From Betaproteobacteria bacterium (GTDB taxonomy: Bacteria; Pseudomonadota; Gammaproteobacteria; Burkholderiales; SG8-39), in contig JAOUFA010000254.1 of the NCBI GenBank assembly GCA_029858545.1, forward strand, positions 1 to 5,711: a stretch of DNA of 5,711 nt, given 5' to 3'. Made by a program: the position numbers and the translations under genes. Shown here piece after piece: positions 1 through 5,711 of the stretch. The notes beneath the pieces are model-generated. The model had not been told where the DNA came from. It did not search any database and saw only the letters and a list, made by a program, of their open reading frames with translations. Each line of letters begins with the position of its first letter. The stretch's first letter is position 1.

Positions 1-100
1 TGCGGCGCCGCGGCGCGCGCGAATTGCAACCTCTTCCTGCCTCTCTTCCCCCCATCATCGTCCCGGCGGCGGCGCCAAGATGCGGGCGTACTCTTTCACC

Positions 101-106
101 AAGGAG
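101..106 (+). promoter_or_regulatory. Shine-Dalgarno site of the 49-aa small ORF
   Basis: AAGGAG lies 5 bases before the ATG at 112. It closely matches the anti-Shine-Dalgarno sequence of 16S rRNA at a workable spacing, and it is the best ribosome binding site in the window. It is the main reason to accept the short ORF that follows as a real gene and to choose the ATG at 112 as its start. None of the starts in the minus-strand operon has a site this good. Confidence 0.7.
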
Positions 107-111
107 ACGTC

Positions 112-261
112 ATGACACTGGACGACGTATACGGCGCGGATGCCGATGCCTTTCCACTCGAACAGGACGCGGCCAACTGGGAAGAAATCGATCTCGAGTG
201 GGACGACGAGGACACGTTCTCGATCACCAGCGAACTGTCACGCCTCGACGCCAGGCACTGA
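112..261 (+). CDS. Small acidic hypothetical protein (49 aa)
   Basis: I do not recognise this protein. The ORF runs from ATG at 112 to TGA at 259-261 and encodes 49 residues, starting MTLDDVYGAD and ending LSRLDARH. It contains 10 Asp and 6 Glu against only 2 Arg and no Lys, so it is strongly acidic. The core (about residues 23-36) has two Trp residues set among acidic ones (NWEEIDLEWDDED). There is no signal peptide, membrane segment, Cys pair or obvious nucleic-acid-binding motif. Support for coding comes from the strong AAGGAG site five bases upstream and a preference for G/C at third positions. It is convergent with the importer operon, whose last stop lies 118 bp away, so it is a separate transcription unit. 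An acidic protein this small could be a partner or inhibitor that binds a basic surface, but that is speculation. The alternative is a chance ORF in GC-rich DNA. Confidence 0.6.
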   Translation: MTLDDVYGADADAFPLEQDAANWEEIDLEWDDEDTFSITSELSRLDARH

Positions 262-280
262 GGCTGCCGCCGGCGCAGCC
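262..280 (+). terminator. Possible GC-rich hairpin directly after the small ORF
   Basis: GGCTGC (262-267) and GCAGCC (275-280) form a perfect 6-bp stem around a 7-base loop, starting at the base after the small ORF's stop codon. The position suits a terminator for that gene, but no T-tract follows, so it is not a canonical intrinsic terminator. A chance inverted repeat in GC-rich DNA, or a Rho-dependent end, is equally possible. Confidence 0.3.
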
Positions 281-290
281 CCGCCCTGCG

Positions 291-320
291 GCCGAAACCT
301 CGAATCAACGAGGTGGCGGC
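291..320. terminator. Possible bidirectional hairpin between convergent genes
   Basis: An inverted repeat sits between the two convergent stop codons. The inner arms ACCTCG (297-302) and CGAGGT (309-314) pair perfectly around the loop AATCAA. The outer arms GCCG (291-294) and CGGC (317-320) extend the stem after a 2x2 internal mismatch (AA opposite GG on the plus strand). That gives ten pairs in all. It could act as a shared terminator or 3'-end stabiliser for both transcripts, but neither strand has a T-tract after it. Confidence 0.35.
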
Positions 321-379
321 ATGTCTGGCATGCACTGCAATTCCGCGGCGGCCAAACCTCCGCCGACACCCCAGCCGCC

Positions 380-2098
380 TTACGCGGTCGCCCGCCCCCC
401 GCGCCAGCCCTGCGGAATCGCTGCAAGCAGCTTGCGCGTGTAGGGATGGCGCGGATGCAGGTAGATTTCGTCGGACGGCGCGATTTCGACCGCCTCCCCC
501 TCGCTCATCACCATCACCTCGTCGGCCATGTACTTGACCACCGCGAGATCGTGTGAGATGAAGAGATAGCTCATGCCGTATTCGTCCTGCAGTGCCTGCA
601 GAAGGTTGAGCACCTGCGCCTGGACCGAAACGTCGAGCGCGGATACCGATTCGTCGCAGATCAGGATCTCCGGCTGCAGGGTCAGGCAGCGCGCGATCGC
701 GATACGCTGGCGCTGACCGCCCGAGAATTCGTGCGGATGACGGAAGAACGACGCGACGGGCAAGCCGACCTTGGCGAGCAGATCGCGCGCCCGCTCGCGC
801 CGCTCGGCCTCGTTCGCACCAATGCGGTGGATGCGCATCGGCTCGGTGAGAATCTGGCCGATGGTGAAACGCGGGTTGAGCGACGCATAGGGGTTCTGGA
901 AGATGATCTGCACGCGACGCTTGCAGCTTAACGCCGCCTCGGGCGGCAGCTTCAGCAGGTCCTCGCCCGCGAACAGCACTTCCCCGGCCGAGGCTTCATG
1001 CAGGCGCGCGAGCATCAGACCGAGCGTGGACTTGCCCGAGCCCGACTCGCCCACCAGGCCCAGGGTCTTGCCCTTGGCCAGCGTGAACGACACCTCCTTG
1101 ACCGCCTTGAATTCGCGTCTGCCGAACAGGCCTTCGCGCGAATAGAAGCTCTTGCTGAGCTTGCGCACATCGAGGATCGCCGGCTCGTCGCCGCGCAAAC
1201 CGCGCCGGCGCTCGACCGGGTCGGGCCGATTGCCGTCCGCCGATCCGAGGAAATCATCGATAACCGGCAGCCTCTCGGGCCGCCGATCGAGCCGCGGCCG
1301 GCAAAGCAGCAGCGCGCGCGTGTACGCATCGCGCGGCGCGCCGAAAATCTGCGCCACGGAGCCCTGCTCGCGGACCTCGCCGTCGCGCATCACGACCACC
1401 TGGTCGGCGATTTCCCCCACGACGGAAAGGTCGTGCGTGATGAACAGCACCGACATGCGCCTTTTCTTCTGCAGATTCGCGATCAGGTCGAGAATCTGCT
1501 TCTGAATCGTGACATCGAGCGCCGTCGTCGGCTCGTCGGCGATCAGCAGCCGCGGCTCGCAGGCGATCGCCATCGCGATCATGACGCGCTGCTGCTCGCC
1601 GCCGGAGAGCCGGAACGGATAATCGTCGACCCGTTTGCCCGGCGCGGCGATGCCCACCTCACCCAGCAGTTCGACCGCGCGCGTTTGCGCCTGCCGCCTG
1701 GTCATGCCGAGGTGCCGGCGCAGCACTTCGCCGAGTTGAAAGCCCACGCTGAATACCGGGTTGAGCGAGCTCATCGGCTCCTGGAAGATCATCCCGATGT
1801 CGCGCCCGCGCAGCCGGCGCAATTCGCTGCGCGGCAACTCGAACAGATTGCGGCCCGCGTAGAAGATGCGGCTGCCGGCGCCAAGCAGCGTGTTCTCCTT
1901 CGGCAGCAGCCCCATCAGCGCGAGCGCGGTCACCGACTTGCCGCTGCCCGATTCGCCCACCAGGGCGAGCGTGCCCTGCGCCGGGACGTCGAAGCTCACG
2001 CCTTTCACGGCTTGCGTCTGCCCGGTCCTGCCCAGGCGAAAGCCGATGCGCAGGTCACGGACCTCGATGAGCGTCTGCGCGTTGGCGTTCGCGTTCAT
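380..2098 (-). CDS. Peptide-type ABC importer ATPase with two fused nucleotide-binding domains
   Basis: This 572-residue cytoplasmic ATPase powers the importer whose permeases are encoded just upstream. Two complete ABC domains lie in one chain. Domain 1 has Walker A GESGSGKS (48-55), Q-loop FQEP (Q106), signature LSGGEQQR (164-171), Walker B ending IADEP (E189) and switch H222. Domain 2 has Walker A GESGSGKST (350-358), Q401, signature FSGGQRQR (458-465), Walker B ending ICDES (E483) and switch H516. All catalytic residues are present, so both sites should hydrolyse ATP. Each half ends in the tail typical of oligopeptide/dipeptide transporter ATPases: a degenerate DAYTRALL at 257-264 and a canonical HPYTRKLL at 551-558. 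A charged linker, about 269-305, joins them. The fused architecture matches the YejF and GsiA classes, whereas DppD/DppF and OppD/OppF are separate proteins. The ATG overlaps the preceding stop as ATGA and has no clear Shine-Dalgarno site, so translation is probably coupled. It is the last gene of the block. The family is certain; the substrate is not. Confidence 0.95.
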   Translation of the reverse strand: MNANANAQTLIEVRDLRIGFRLGRTGQTQAVKGVSFDVPAQGTLALVGESGSGKSVTALALMGLLPKENTLLGAGSRIFYAGRNLFELPRSELRRLRGRDIGMIFQEPMSSLNPVFSVGFQLGEVLRRHLGMTRRQAQTRAVELLGEVGIAAPGKRVDDYPFRLSGGEQQRVMIAMAIACEPRLLIADEPTTALDVTIQKQILDLIANLQKKRRMSVLFITHDLSVVGEIADQVVVMRDGEVREQGSVAQIFGAPRDAYTRALLLCRPRLDRRPERLPVIDDFLGSADGNRPDPVERRRGLRGDEPAILDVRKLSKSFYSREGLFGRREFKAVKEVSFTLAKGKTLGLVGESGSGKSTLGLMLARLHEASAGEVLFAGEDLLKLPPEAALSCKRRVQIIFQNPYASLNPRFTIGQILTEPMRIHRIGANEAERRERARDLLAKVGLPVASFFRHPHEFSGGQRQRIAIARCLTLQPEILICDESVSALDVSVQAQVLNLLQALQDEYGMSYLFISHDLAVVKYMADEVMVMSEGEAVEIAPSDEIYLHPRHPYTRKLLAAIPQGWRGGRATA

Positions 2099-2105
2099 TT
2101 GAGTT
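2092..2105 (-). other. ATGA stop/start overlap, permease to ATPase
   Basis: The permease stop TGA (2097-2095) and the ATPase start ATG (2098-2096) share bases as ATGA. No strong Shine-Dalgarno sequence precedes the ATG, so reinitiation by terminating ribosomes is the likely mechanism. The 14-nt junction (AACTCAAATGAACG on the coding strand) is identical to that between the two permeases. Confidence 0.85.
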
Positions 2106-3216
2106 TCGGATCGAGCGCGTCACGCAGCGCATCGGTGAGCAGGCTGAACGAAGTGACGAGCACCGCCATCGCCGCGGTCGCCGCCGCGAGTTGCCACCAT
2201 TTGCCGAGCAGCAGTTCGCTTTGCGCCTCGTTGAGCATGCTGCCCCAGGACACCGTGTCGACTCCCACGCCGAAGCCGAGGAAGCTCAGTACCACCTCCG
2301 ATTTGATGAACAGCACGACGTGCAGCGAGAGCTGCACCAGCACGACATGGCTGATGTTGGGCAGGATATGAACGAACATCCGGCGCGCGTGCGAGGCGCC
2401 GATCGCATCGGCCGCCTGGACGTACTCGCGCACCTTGTGCTTCATGTATTCGGCGCGCACCAACCGGAAAATGCCGGTCCAGCCGGTCAGGCCGAGAATC
2501 AGCACCACGGTCACCGTCCCCTTCTGGCTGAGCACTGCGGCGATCGCGAGAATCAGCAGCAGATACGGCACCGAGGTAAACACGCTGTAGAACCAGTTGA
2601 GGAAATCGTCGACGCGCCGCCCGTGGTAGCCGGCGAACGCACCGAACACCGTGCCGAGGAAGGTCGCGAGCAGCGCCGCGCTCAGGCCGACGAACAGCGA
2701 TGTCTCGGTGCCCTTGATCACCTTGCTCAACACATCACGGCCCCACTTGTCGCCGCCGAAAGGCAGCGTCGCCGCGCGCATCGCGCCGCCCGCCTGCGCG
2801 GCGCCCGCGCGCGCGCGGATCTCGGCGAGCACGCCGGCGAGCGGGTCCACGACCCCGCCATCGTCGGCGGCACCGGCTGCTCCGGAGCGGATTCGCGCCA
2901 GCACCTCGCCCAGCGGATCGACCACGCCCGAATCGTCGGGCTGAATACCGCCTGCCGGGGCGCCGCCGTGCTGCACCGCGGGACTCGCCGCGTCGGGGCC
3001 GATAAGGCCCGGTGGCGCGTGGCTCACGCCCACCTCGCGGCCCCAGTCGGCCGCGAGCCAGCCCGTCCACGACAGCGCCATCAGCGCGATAAAGAAGGCC
3101 ACCACGGCGAGCGAAACCATCGCCAGCCGGTCGTAGCGCAGGCGTCGCCAGGCGAGCCGCCAGGGTCCGGGAAACCCGCTGCCGTGTTCCGGCAGATCCT
3201 CCGCGACGACGTTCAT
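2095..3216 (-). CDS. Peptide ABC importer permease, DppC/OppC type
   Basis: This is the second inner-membrane permease of the importer (373 aa). I chose the ATG at 3216, which overlaps the upstream permease's TGA as ATGA; the frame stays open further upstream, but that part is out-of-frame reading of the other permease. After a cytoplasmic N-terminus comes TM1 (about 31-51), a periplasmic loop of roughly 110 residues (57-165), the family's PFGGDKWGRDVL segment (152-163), then about five more TM segments (near 173-196, 213-230, 234-250, 289-311, 340-360). The EAA-type coupling loop that contacts the ATPase spans about 264-287, with A268-A269, G273 and the HILPN end. The C-terminal LSFLGFG and DALRDALDPKLK stretches are typical of DppC/OppC permeases. 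These are usually about 300 residues; the excess is the TM1-TM2 loop, which carries a diverged 24-residue tandem repeat. Start codon context lacks a clear Shine-Dalgarno site, consistent with translational coupling. The family is secure; the substrate class (short peptides) is inferred. Confidence 0.93.
   Translation of the reverse strand: MNVVAEDLPEHGSGFPGPWRLAWRRLRYDRLAMVSLAVVAFFIALMALSWTGWLAADWGREVGVSHAPPGLIGPDAASPAVQHGGAPAGGIQPDDSGVVDPLGEVLARIRSGAAGAADDGGVVDPLAGVLAEIRARAGAAQAGGAMRAATLPFGGDKWGRDVLSKVIKGTETSLFVGLSAALLATFLGTVFGAFAGYHGRRVDDFLNWFYSVFTSVPYLLLILAIAAVLSQKGTVTVVLILGLTGWTGIFRLVRAEYMKHKVREYVQAADAIGASHARRMFVHILPNISHVVLVQLSLHVVLFIKSEVVLSFLGFGVGVDTVSWGSMLNEAQSELLLGKWWQLAAATAAMAVLVTSFSLLTDALRDALDPKLK
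2788..2931 (-). repeat. Diverged 24-residue tandem repeat in the permease periplasmic loop
   Basis: Two adjacent copies with a 72-nt period occur inside the second permease, at residues 96-119 and 120-143. The first reads SGVVDPLGEVLARIR and the second GGVVDPLAGVLAEIR, each followed by an Ala/Gly-rich stretch. GVVDPL, VLA and IR are identical in both. At DNA level, 2815-2869 and 2887-2941 align without gaps at about two thirds identity, so the duplication is not recent, or it is kept by selection on the protein. It falls in the predicted periplasmic loop between TM1 and TM2. Confidence 0.8.
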
Positions 3217-3223
3217 TTGAGTT
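3210..3223 (-). other. ATGA stop/start overlap, permease to permease
   Basis: The first permease's TGA (3215-3213) and the second permease's ATG (3216-3214) overlap as ATGA. The surrounding 14 nt are the same as at 2092-2105: both upstream proteins end in Leu-Lys-stop and both downstream proteins start Met-Asn. The arrangement implies coupled translation and balanced amounts of the subunits. Confidence 0.85.
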
Positions 3224-4151
3224 GCACGCGCGGGTCGACCGCCTTGTACAGCAGGTCGGCGAGCAGGTTGATGATCATGGTCGCGATCGCCACGTACACC
3301 GTCACCGCCTTGATCACGGGAAAATCGCTGCGCTCGACCGCGAGGATCACTTCGCGGCCGATGCCGGGAATGGAAAAGAAACGCTCGATGAGGAACGCGC
3401 CCGCGAGCAGGCCGGGCAACTGGATCATCACGTTGGTGATGATCGGGATCGAGGCGTTGCGCAGCACGTGCACCCACATCACGCGCATTTCGGTCATGCC
3501 CTTGGCGCGTGCGGTGCGCACGTAATCATGGCCGATCTCGTCGAGAAAGAAGCTGCGATAGAGCCGCGTGTCGGGTGCGATCGAAACCAGCACGCCGACA
3601 ATCACCGGCAGCAGGCTGTACACGAGCAGGTTCTCGGCGAGCCCGGCGCCCCAGCCCTGTACCGGGAACCAGCCCAGCTGGTAGGCGAGCAGGTACTGCA
3701 GCACGATGATGTAGACGAGGATACTCACCGACTGGCCCACCGTGCAGCCGATCATCACGATCCGATCGGTGAGCGAGCCGCGCAGATAGGCCACCAGCAT
3801 CGCCGCAGCGAGCGCGATCAGCGTGTCGATCACCAGCATCGGCACGAGCACCGTCAGCGACGGCCCGAGCCGGGTGGCGAAGATTTCCGCGACCCTTTCG
3901 TTGGTCGCCCAGCTCACGCCGAAATCGCCCGTGGCGATCTGCTGGATGAAGATCCAGATCTGGACATAGACCGGCTGATCGACGCCGAGCTGGCGCCGGA
4001 TGCTCTCGATCTGCGCCGGATTGGAGATCTTGCCGGCGAGCAGATAGGCGGGGTCGCCGCCGACCCAGTTGAACAGGAAGAACACGAGCAGCACGACCCC
4101 GAGCAGGGTCGGCAGCATCTGCCACAGCCTTCTAAGGATGTAGGCCGGCAT
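3213..4151 (-). CDS. Peptide ABC importer permease, DppB/OppB type
   Basis: This is the first of two inner-membrane permeases forming the import channel (312 aa). It opens MPAYILRRLWQMLPTLLG, the usual start of DppB/OppB permeases, with TM1 at about 12-30. A periplasmic segment follows with GDFGVSW (75-81), then TM segments near 97-122, 134-157, 174-192, 236-256 and 279-303. The EAA-type loop that docks on the ATPase lies at about 205-232 and includes DYVRTARAKG (209-218) and the HVLRN end (228-232). IPGIG (261-265) and the terminal DPRVQLK are also typical. Length is close to normal for DppB (about 305-340) and shorter than YejB. The gene starts 13 bases after the peptidase stop, with only a weak purine-rich site (GAGCGGGG) before the ATG, and ends in an ATGA overlap with the next permease. 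Family assignment is secure. Dipeptide, oligopeptide, glutathione, nickel and microcin C importers share this fold, so the substrate is open. Confidence 0.95.
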   Translation of the reverse strand: MPAYILRRLWQMLPTLLGVVLLVFFLFNWVGGDPAYLLAGKISNPAQIESIRRQLGVDQPVYVQIWIFIQQIATGDFGVSWATNERVAEIFATRLGPSLTVLVPMLVIDTLIALAAAMLVAYLRGSLTDRIVMIGCTVGQSVSILVYIIVLQYLLAYQLGWFPVQGWGAGLAENLLVYSLLPVIVGVLVSIAPDTRLYRSFFLDEIGHDYVRTARAKGMTEMRVMWVHVLRNASIPIITNVMIQLPGLLAGAFLIERFFSIPGIGREVILAVERSDFPVIKAVTVYVAIATMIINLLADLLYKAVDPRVQLK

Positions 4152-4164
4152 CGCAGCCCCGCTC

Positions 4165-5711
4165 TCAGTTCGCCCGCTGTCCGGTGATTTCGGCGAAGAA
4201 CGCCTCGGGCGAGGGCTCGCGTCCGAGAAACGCCCGCGCCATCCGCGCCGCGCTGCGCTGGCTGCCCTGAGACAGGATCAGCTCGCGAAAGCGCCGCCCC
4301 GCGTCGCGGTTCATCGGCTGTCCGCCGAAACCCGACAGCATGTCGAGCGCAAGCACCTCGGACCACATATAGCCGTAGTAGCCCGCGGCATAGCCGCTCA
4401 CCAGGTGACCGAAGGCGCCCGGGAACTCGGTGCCGGCGACGTAGCCCGTGGGCGTCTGCCCCTCCATGTCGATCCATGCGCGCATCGGATCGACCTCGCG
4501 CTCGCCGGTGAGCGCCATGTCGTAGCTCGCGTACAGATGCTGGCGCGCATAGCGGATTCCCTGGCCGTAGGAACGCGCGGCATGCAGGCGCTTCACCAGC
4601 GCCGCATCGACCGCGGGACAGCCGCTGCAGTAGCGCTGGATGCGCGCGAGCGGCTCCTCGGTGCGCGCCCACTCCTCGAACATCTGCGAGGGCGCTTCGA
4701 CGAAGTCGCGCTCGACGCTGGTTCCGGCCTGGCTCGCGTAGCGCGTGCGCGACAGAACCCCGTGCAGGATGTGGCCGAACTCGTGCATGATCGTTTCGAG
4801 TTCGCGATGATCCAGCCCGCGCGGATTGAAGTTCGCCACCAGCACGCTGATCGGCGTACGCCCGGCGAGCACGCTGCTGCCGCGCACGCCGAAGGCCGCC
4901 GCATGGCTGTATTTTCCCTCGCGCGGGAACAGATCGAGATAGATGCCGCTGAGAAATCTCCCCGTCTTCGCGTCGATCACCCGGTAGTAGCGCACCGTGG
5001 GATGCCAGAGCGGCGCCTCGGTCCGCTCGAAGCGCACGCCGTACAGTTCTGCCGCGACCGCCAGCGCCCATTCGGTCACCGCAGCGGTGGGAAAGTAGGC
5101 GCGCAGCGCCTCCTGGTCGATGTCGTAGCGCTTCTTCTTGATCTGTTCCTGGTAATACGCGAGATCCCAGCGCTCGAGCCGGACCGCCTCGGCGGCAAGC
5201 CCGGCGCGTTCGGCCTTCAGCCTGCGCAGCTCGGCGATTTCCCGCGTCTCGACCTCACTCACCTTGGTCCTTACCTCGGCGAGAAAACGCTGCACCGCTT
5301 CCGGTTTGCCCGCCATGCGTCGTCGCAGCGCGAAATGGGCGTAGCTCGGCAGGCCGTACAGGTGGGCGATCTCGCGCCGAAGGCGGCTCGCTTCGTCGAG
5401 CAACACGAGGTTCGCCGCCGTGCCGCGGTTGTTGAAGGCGATGAAATAGCGGCGCCGCGCCGCCTCATTCACCGCGTTGGTCATGAACGGCTCGTATTCC
5501 GGATACTCGAAACCGAGCAGGTAATTGCCCGCGCCGTCGCGCCGCGCGTTCTCCAGATACGCGGCGGGCAGTCCCTCGACCTCCTGCGCGCTGAAGGCGA
5601 GCCGCGTCGTGTTGTCGCGGATGTTGCGCGCGAAGCTCTGCTGGATTTCCTCCAGGCGTTGCAGGATCGCCTTCATGCGCGAGCGCTTCTCGATGGGAAG
5701 CGCGACACCGG
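4165..5711 (-). CDS. M3 family zinc oligopeptidase (oligopeptidase A-like), 5' end outside window
   Basis: This thimet-type metallopeptidase hydrolyses short peptides, most likely in the cytoplasm. Numbering from the ATG at 5676, the zinc site is HEFGH at 298-302 (H298, H302, catalytic E299) and E327 in ERDFVEAPSQ (322-331). The 29-residue step from first His to Glu is the same as in neurolysin (H474, H478, E503). The C-terminal substrate-binding segment is also present: H424 and GYAAGYYGYMW (428-438), with several Tyr. So the active site looks intact. The ATG at 5676 is probably internal: the frame stays open to the window edge and reads GVALPIEKRSR before it, resembling the conserved LP..KR helix region of oligopeptidase A, and no good Shine-Dalgarno site precedes it. 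About 515 residues are visible; family members have about 680, so roughly 150 N-terminal residues are missing and a signal peptide cannot be excluded. It sits 13 bp upstream of the importer permeases, apparently in the same operon. Dcp or a general M3 oligopeptidase are alternatives to oligopeptidase A. Confidence 0.93.
   Translation of the reverse strand, partial: GVALPIEKRSRMKAILQRLEEIQQSFARNIRDNTTRLAFSAQEVEGLPAAYLENARRDGAGNYLLGFEYPEYEPFMTNAVNEAARRRYFIAFNNRGTAANLVLLDEASRLRREIAHLYGLPSYAHFALRRRMAGKPEAVQRFLAEVRTKVSEVETREIAELRRLKAERAGLAAEAVRLERWDLAYYQEQIKKKRYDIDQEALRAYFPTAAVTEWALAVAAELYGVRFERTEAPLWHPTVRYYRVIDAKTGRFLSGIYLDLFPREGKYSHAAAFGVRGSSVLAGRTPISVLVANFNPRGLDHRELETIMHEFGHILHGVLSRTRYASQAGTSVERDFVEAPSQMFEEWARTEEPLARIQRYCSGCPAVDAALVKRLHAARSYGQGIRYARQHLYASYDMALTGEREVDPMRAWIDMEGQTPTGYVAGTEFPGAFGHLVSGYAAGYYGYMWSEVLALDMLSGFGGQPMNRDAGRRFRELILSQGSQRSAARMARAFLGREPSPEAFFAEITGQRAN

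Noticed and set aside
2..11. Perfect 10-bp palindrome GCGGCGCCGC
   Set aside because: Made only of G and C in a region of the same composition, at the window edge, with no second copy or linked site; chance is the simplest explanation.
24..52. Possible promoter: TTGCAA at 24-29 as a -35 element
   Set aside because: No acceptable -10 hexamer lies 16-18 bases downstream; that stretch is a C/T tract.
30..53. Pyrimidine-rich tract (a purine-rich, Shine-Dalgarno-like stretch on the minus strand)
   Set aside because: No minus-strand ATG or GTG follows at a suitable distance before the window edge. The tract has one G interruption and no further structure.
319..333. Small hairpin GCATG/CATGC
   Set aside because: A 5-bp stem with no T-tract and no link to a gene end, too weak to call beside the larger hairpin at 291-320.
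24..443. Plus-strand open frame of 139 codons at the left end
   Set aside because: It overlaps the better-supported 49-aa ORF in another frame, runs into the antisense of the ATPase gene, has Arg/Pro-rich shadow composition and lacks a Shine-Dalgarno site.
998..2371. Plus-strand open frame of 457 codons, and similar long ones at 2191-3525 and 3222-4187
   Set aside because: They lie antisense to well-supported importer genes, are rich in Arg/His/Ala, show no family motif, and are what GC-rich coding DNA gives on its opposite strand.
3217..3477. N-terminal extension of the second permease back to an ATG at 3477
   Set aside because: The extra residues are an out-of-frame translation of the first permease, low in hydrophobic content and rich in Arg/Asp. 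The ATG at 3216 forms the ATGA overlap and begins a normal permease N-terminus.
3914..5071. Minus-strand open frame of 385 codons across the peptidase/permease border
   Set aside because: It is a frame-shifted reading of the M3 peptidase and first permease, both of which have intact motifs in their own frames.

Overview
The window is GC-rich, shows strong G/C bias at third codon positions, and is tightly packed. The protein families (a Dpp/Opp-type peptide importer with a fused double ATPase, and an oligopeptidase A-like M3 metallopeptidase) suggest a high-GC proteobacterium, possibly beta or gamma. That placement is inferred from general sequence character, because no rRNA or other taxonomic marker is present.

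Layout: almost the whole window (5711 down to 380) is one minus-strand, operon-like block. In transcription order it holds: (1) an M3 zinc metallopeptidase that continues beyond the right edge, so its N-terminus is missing here; (2) after 13 untranslated bases, a DppB/OppB-type inner-membrane permease; (3) a DppC/OppC-type permease that overlaps the previous gene by 4 bp (ATGA); (4) an ABC ATPase with two complete nucleotide-binding domains in one chain, again joined by an ATGA overlap. Together, genes 2 to 4 supply both membrane subunits and both ATPase sites of a peptide-type importer. No periplasmic substrate-binding protein lies in the window, so it is either encoded upstream of the peptidase or elsewhere. 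With the peptidase first, the simplest reading is uptake of short peptides followed by cytoplasmic hydrolysis. The exact substrate cannot be told from sequence.

The left end (1-379) differs. A small plus-strand ORF at 112-261 encodes a 49-residue, strongly acidic protein behind a near-ideal Shine-Dalgarno sequence, convergent with the importer operon. The 118 bp between the two stop codons hold two GC-rich inverted repeats that could form hairpins, but no T-tract. Bases 1-111 hold no gene I can recognise.

The points most worth a second look are a diverged 24-residue tandem repeat in the periplasmic loop of the second permease, the orphan acidic small protein, and the pairing of peptidase and importer. 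I see no IS element, CRISPR array, tRNA, rRNA or clear riboswitch, and no evidence of a wholly new system.
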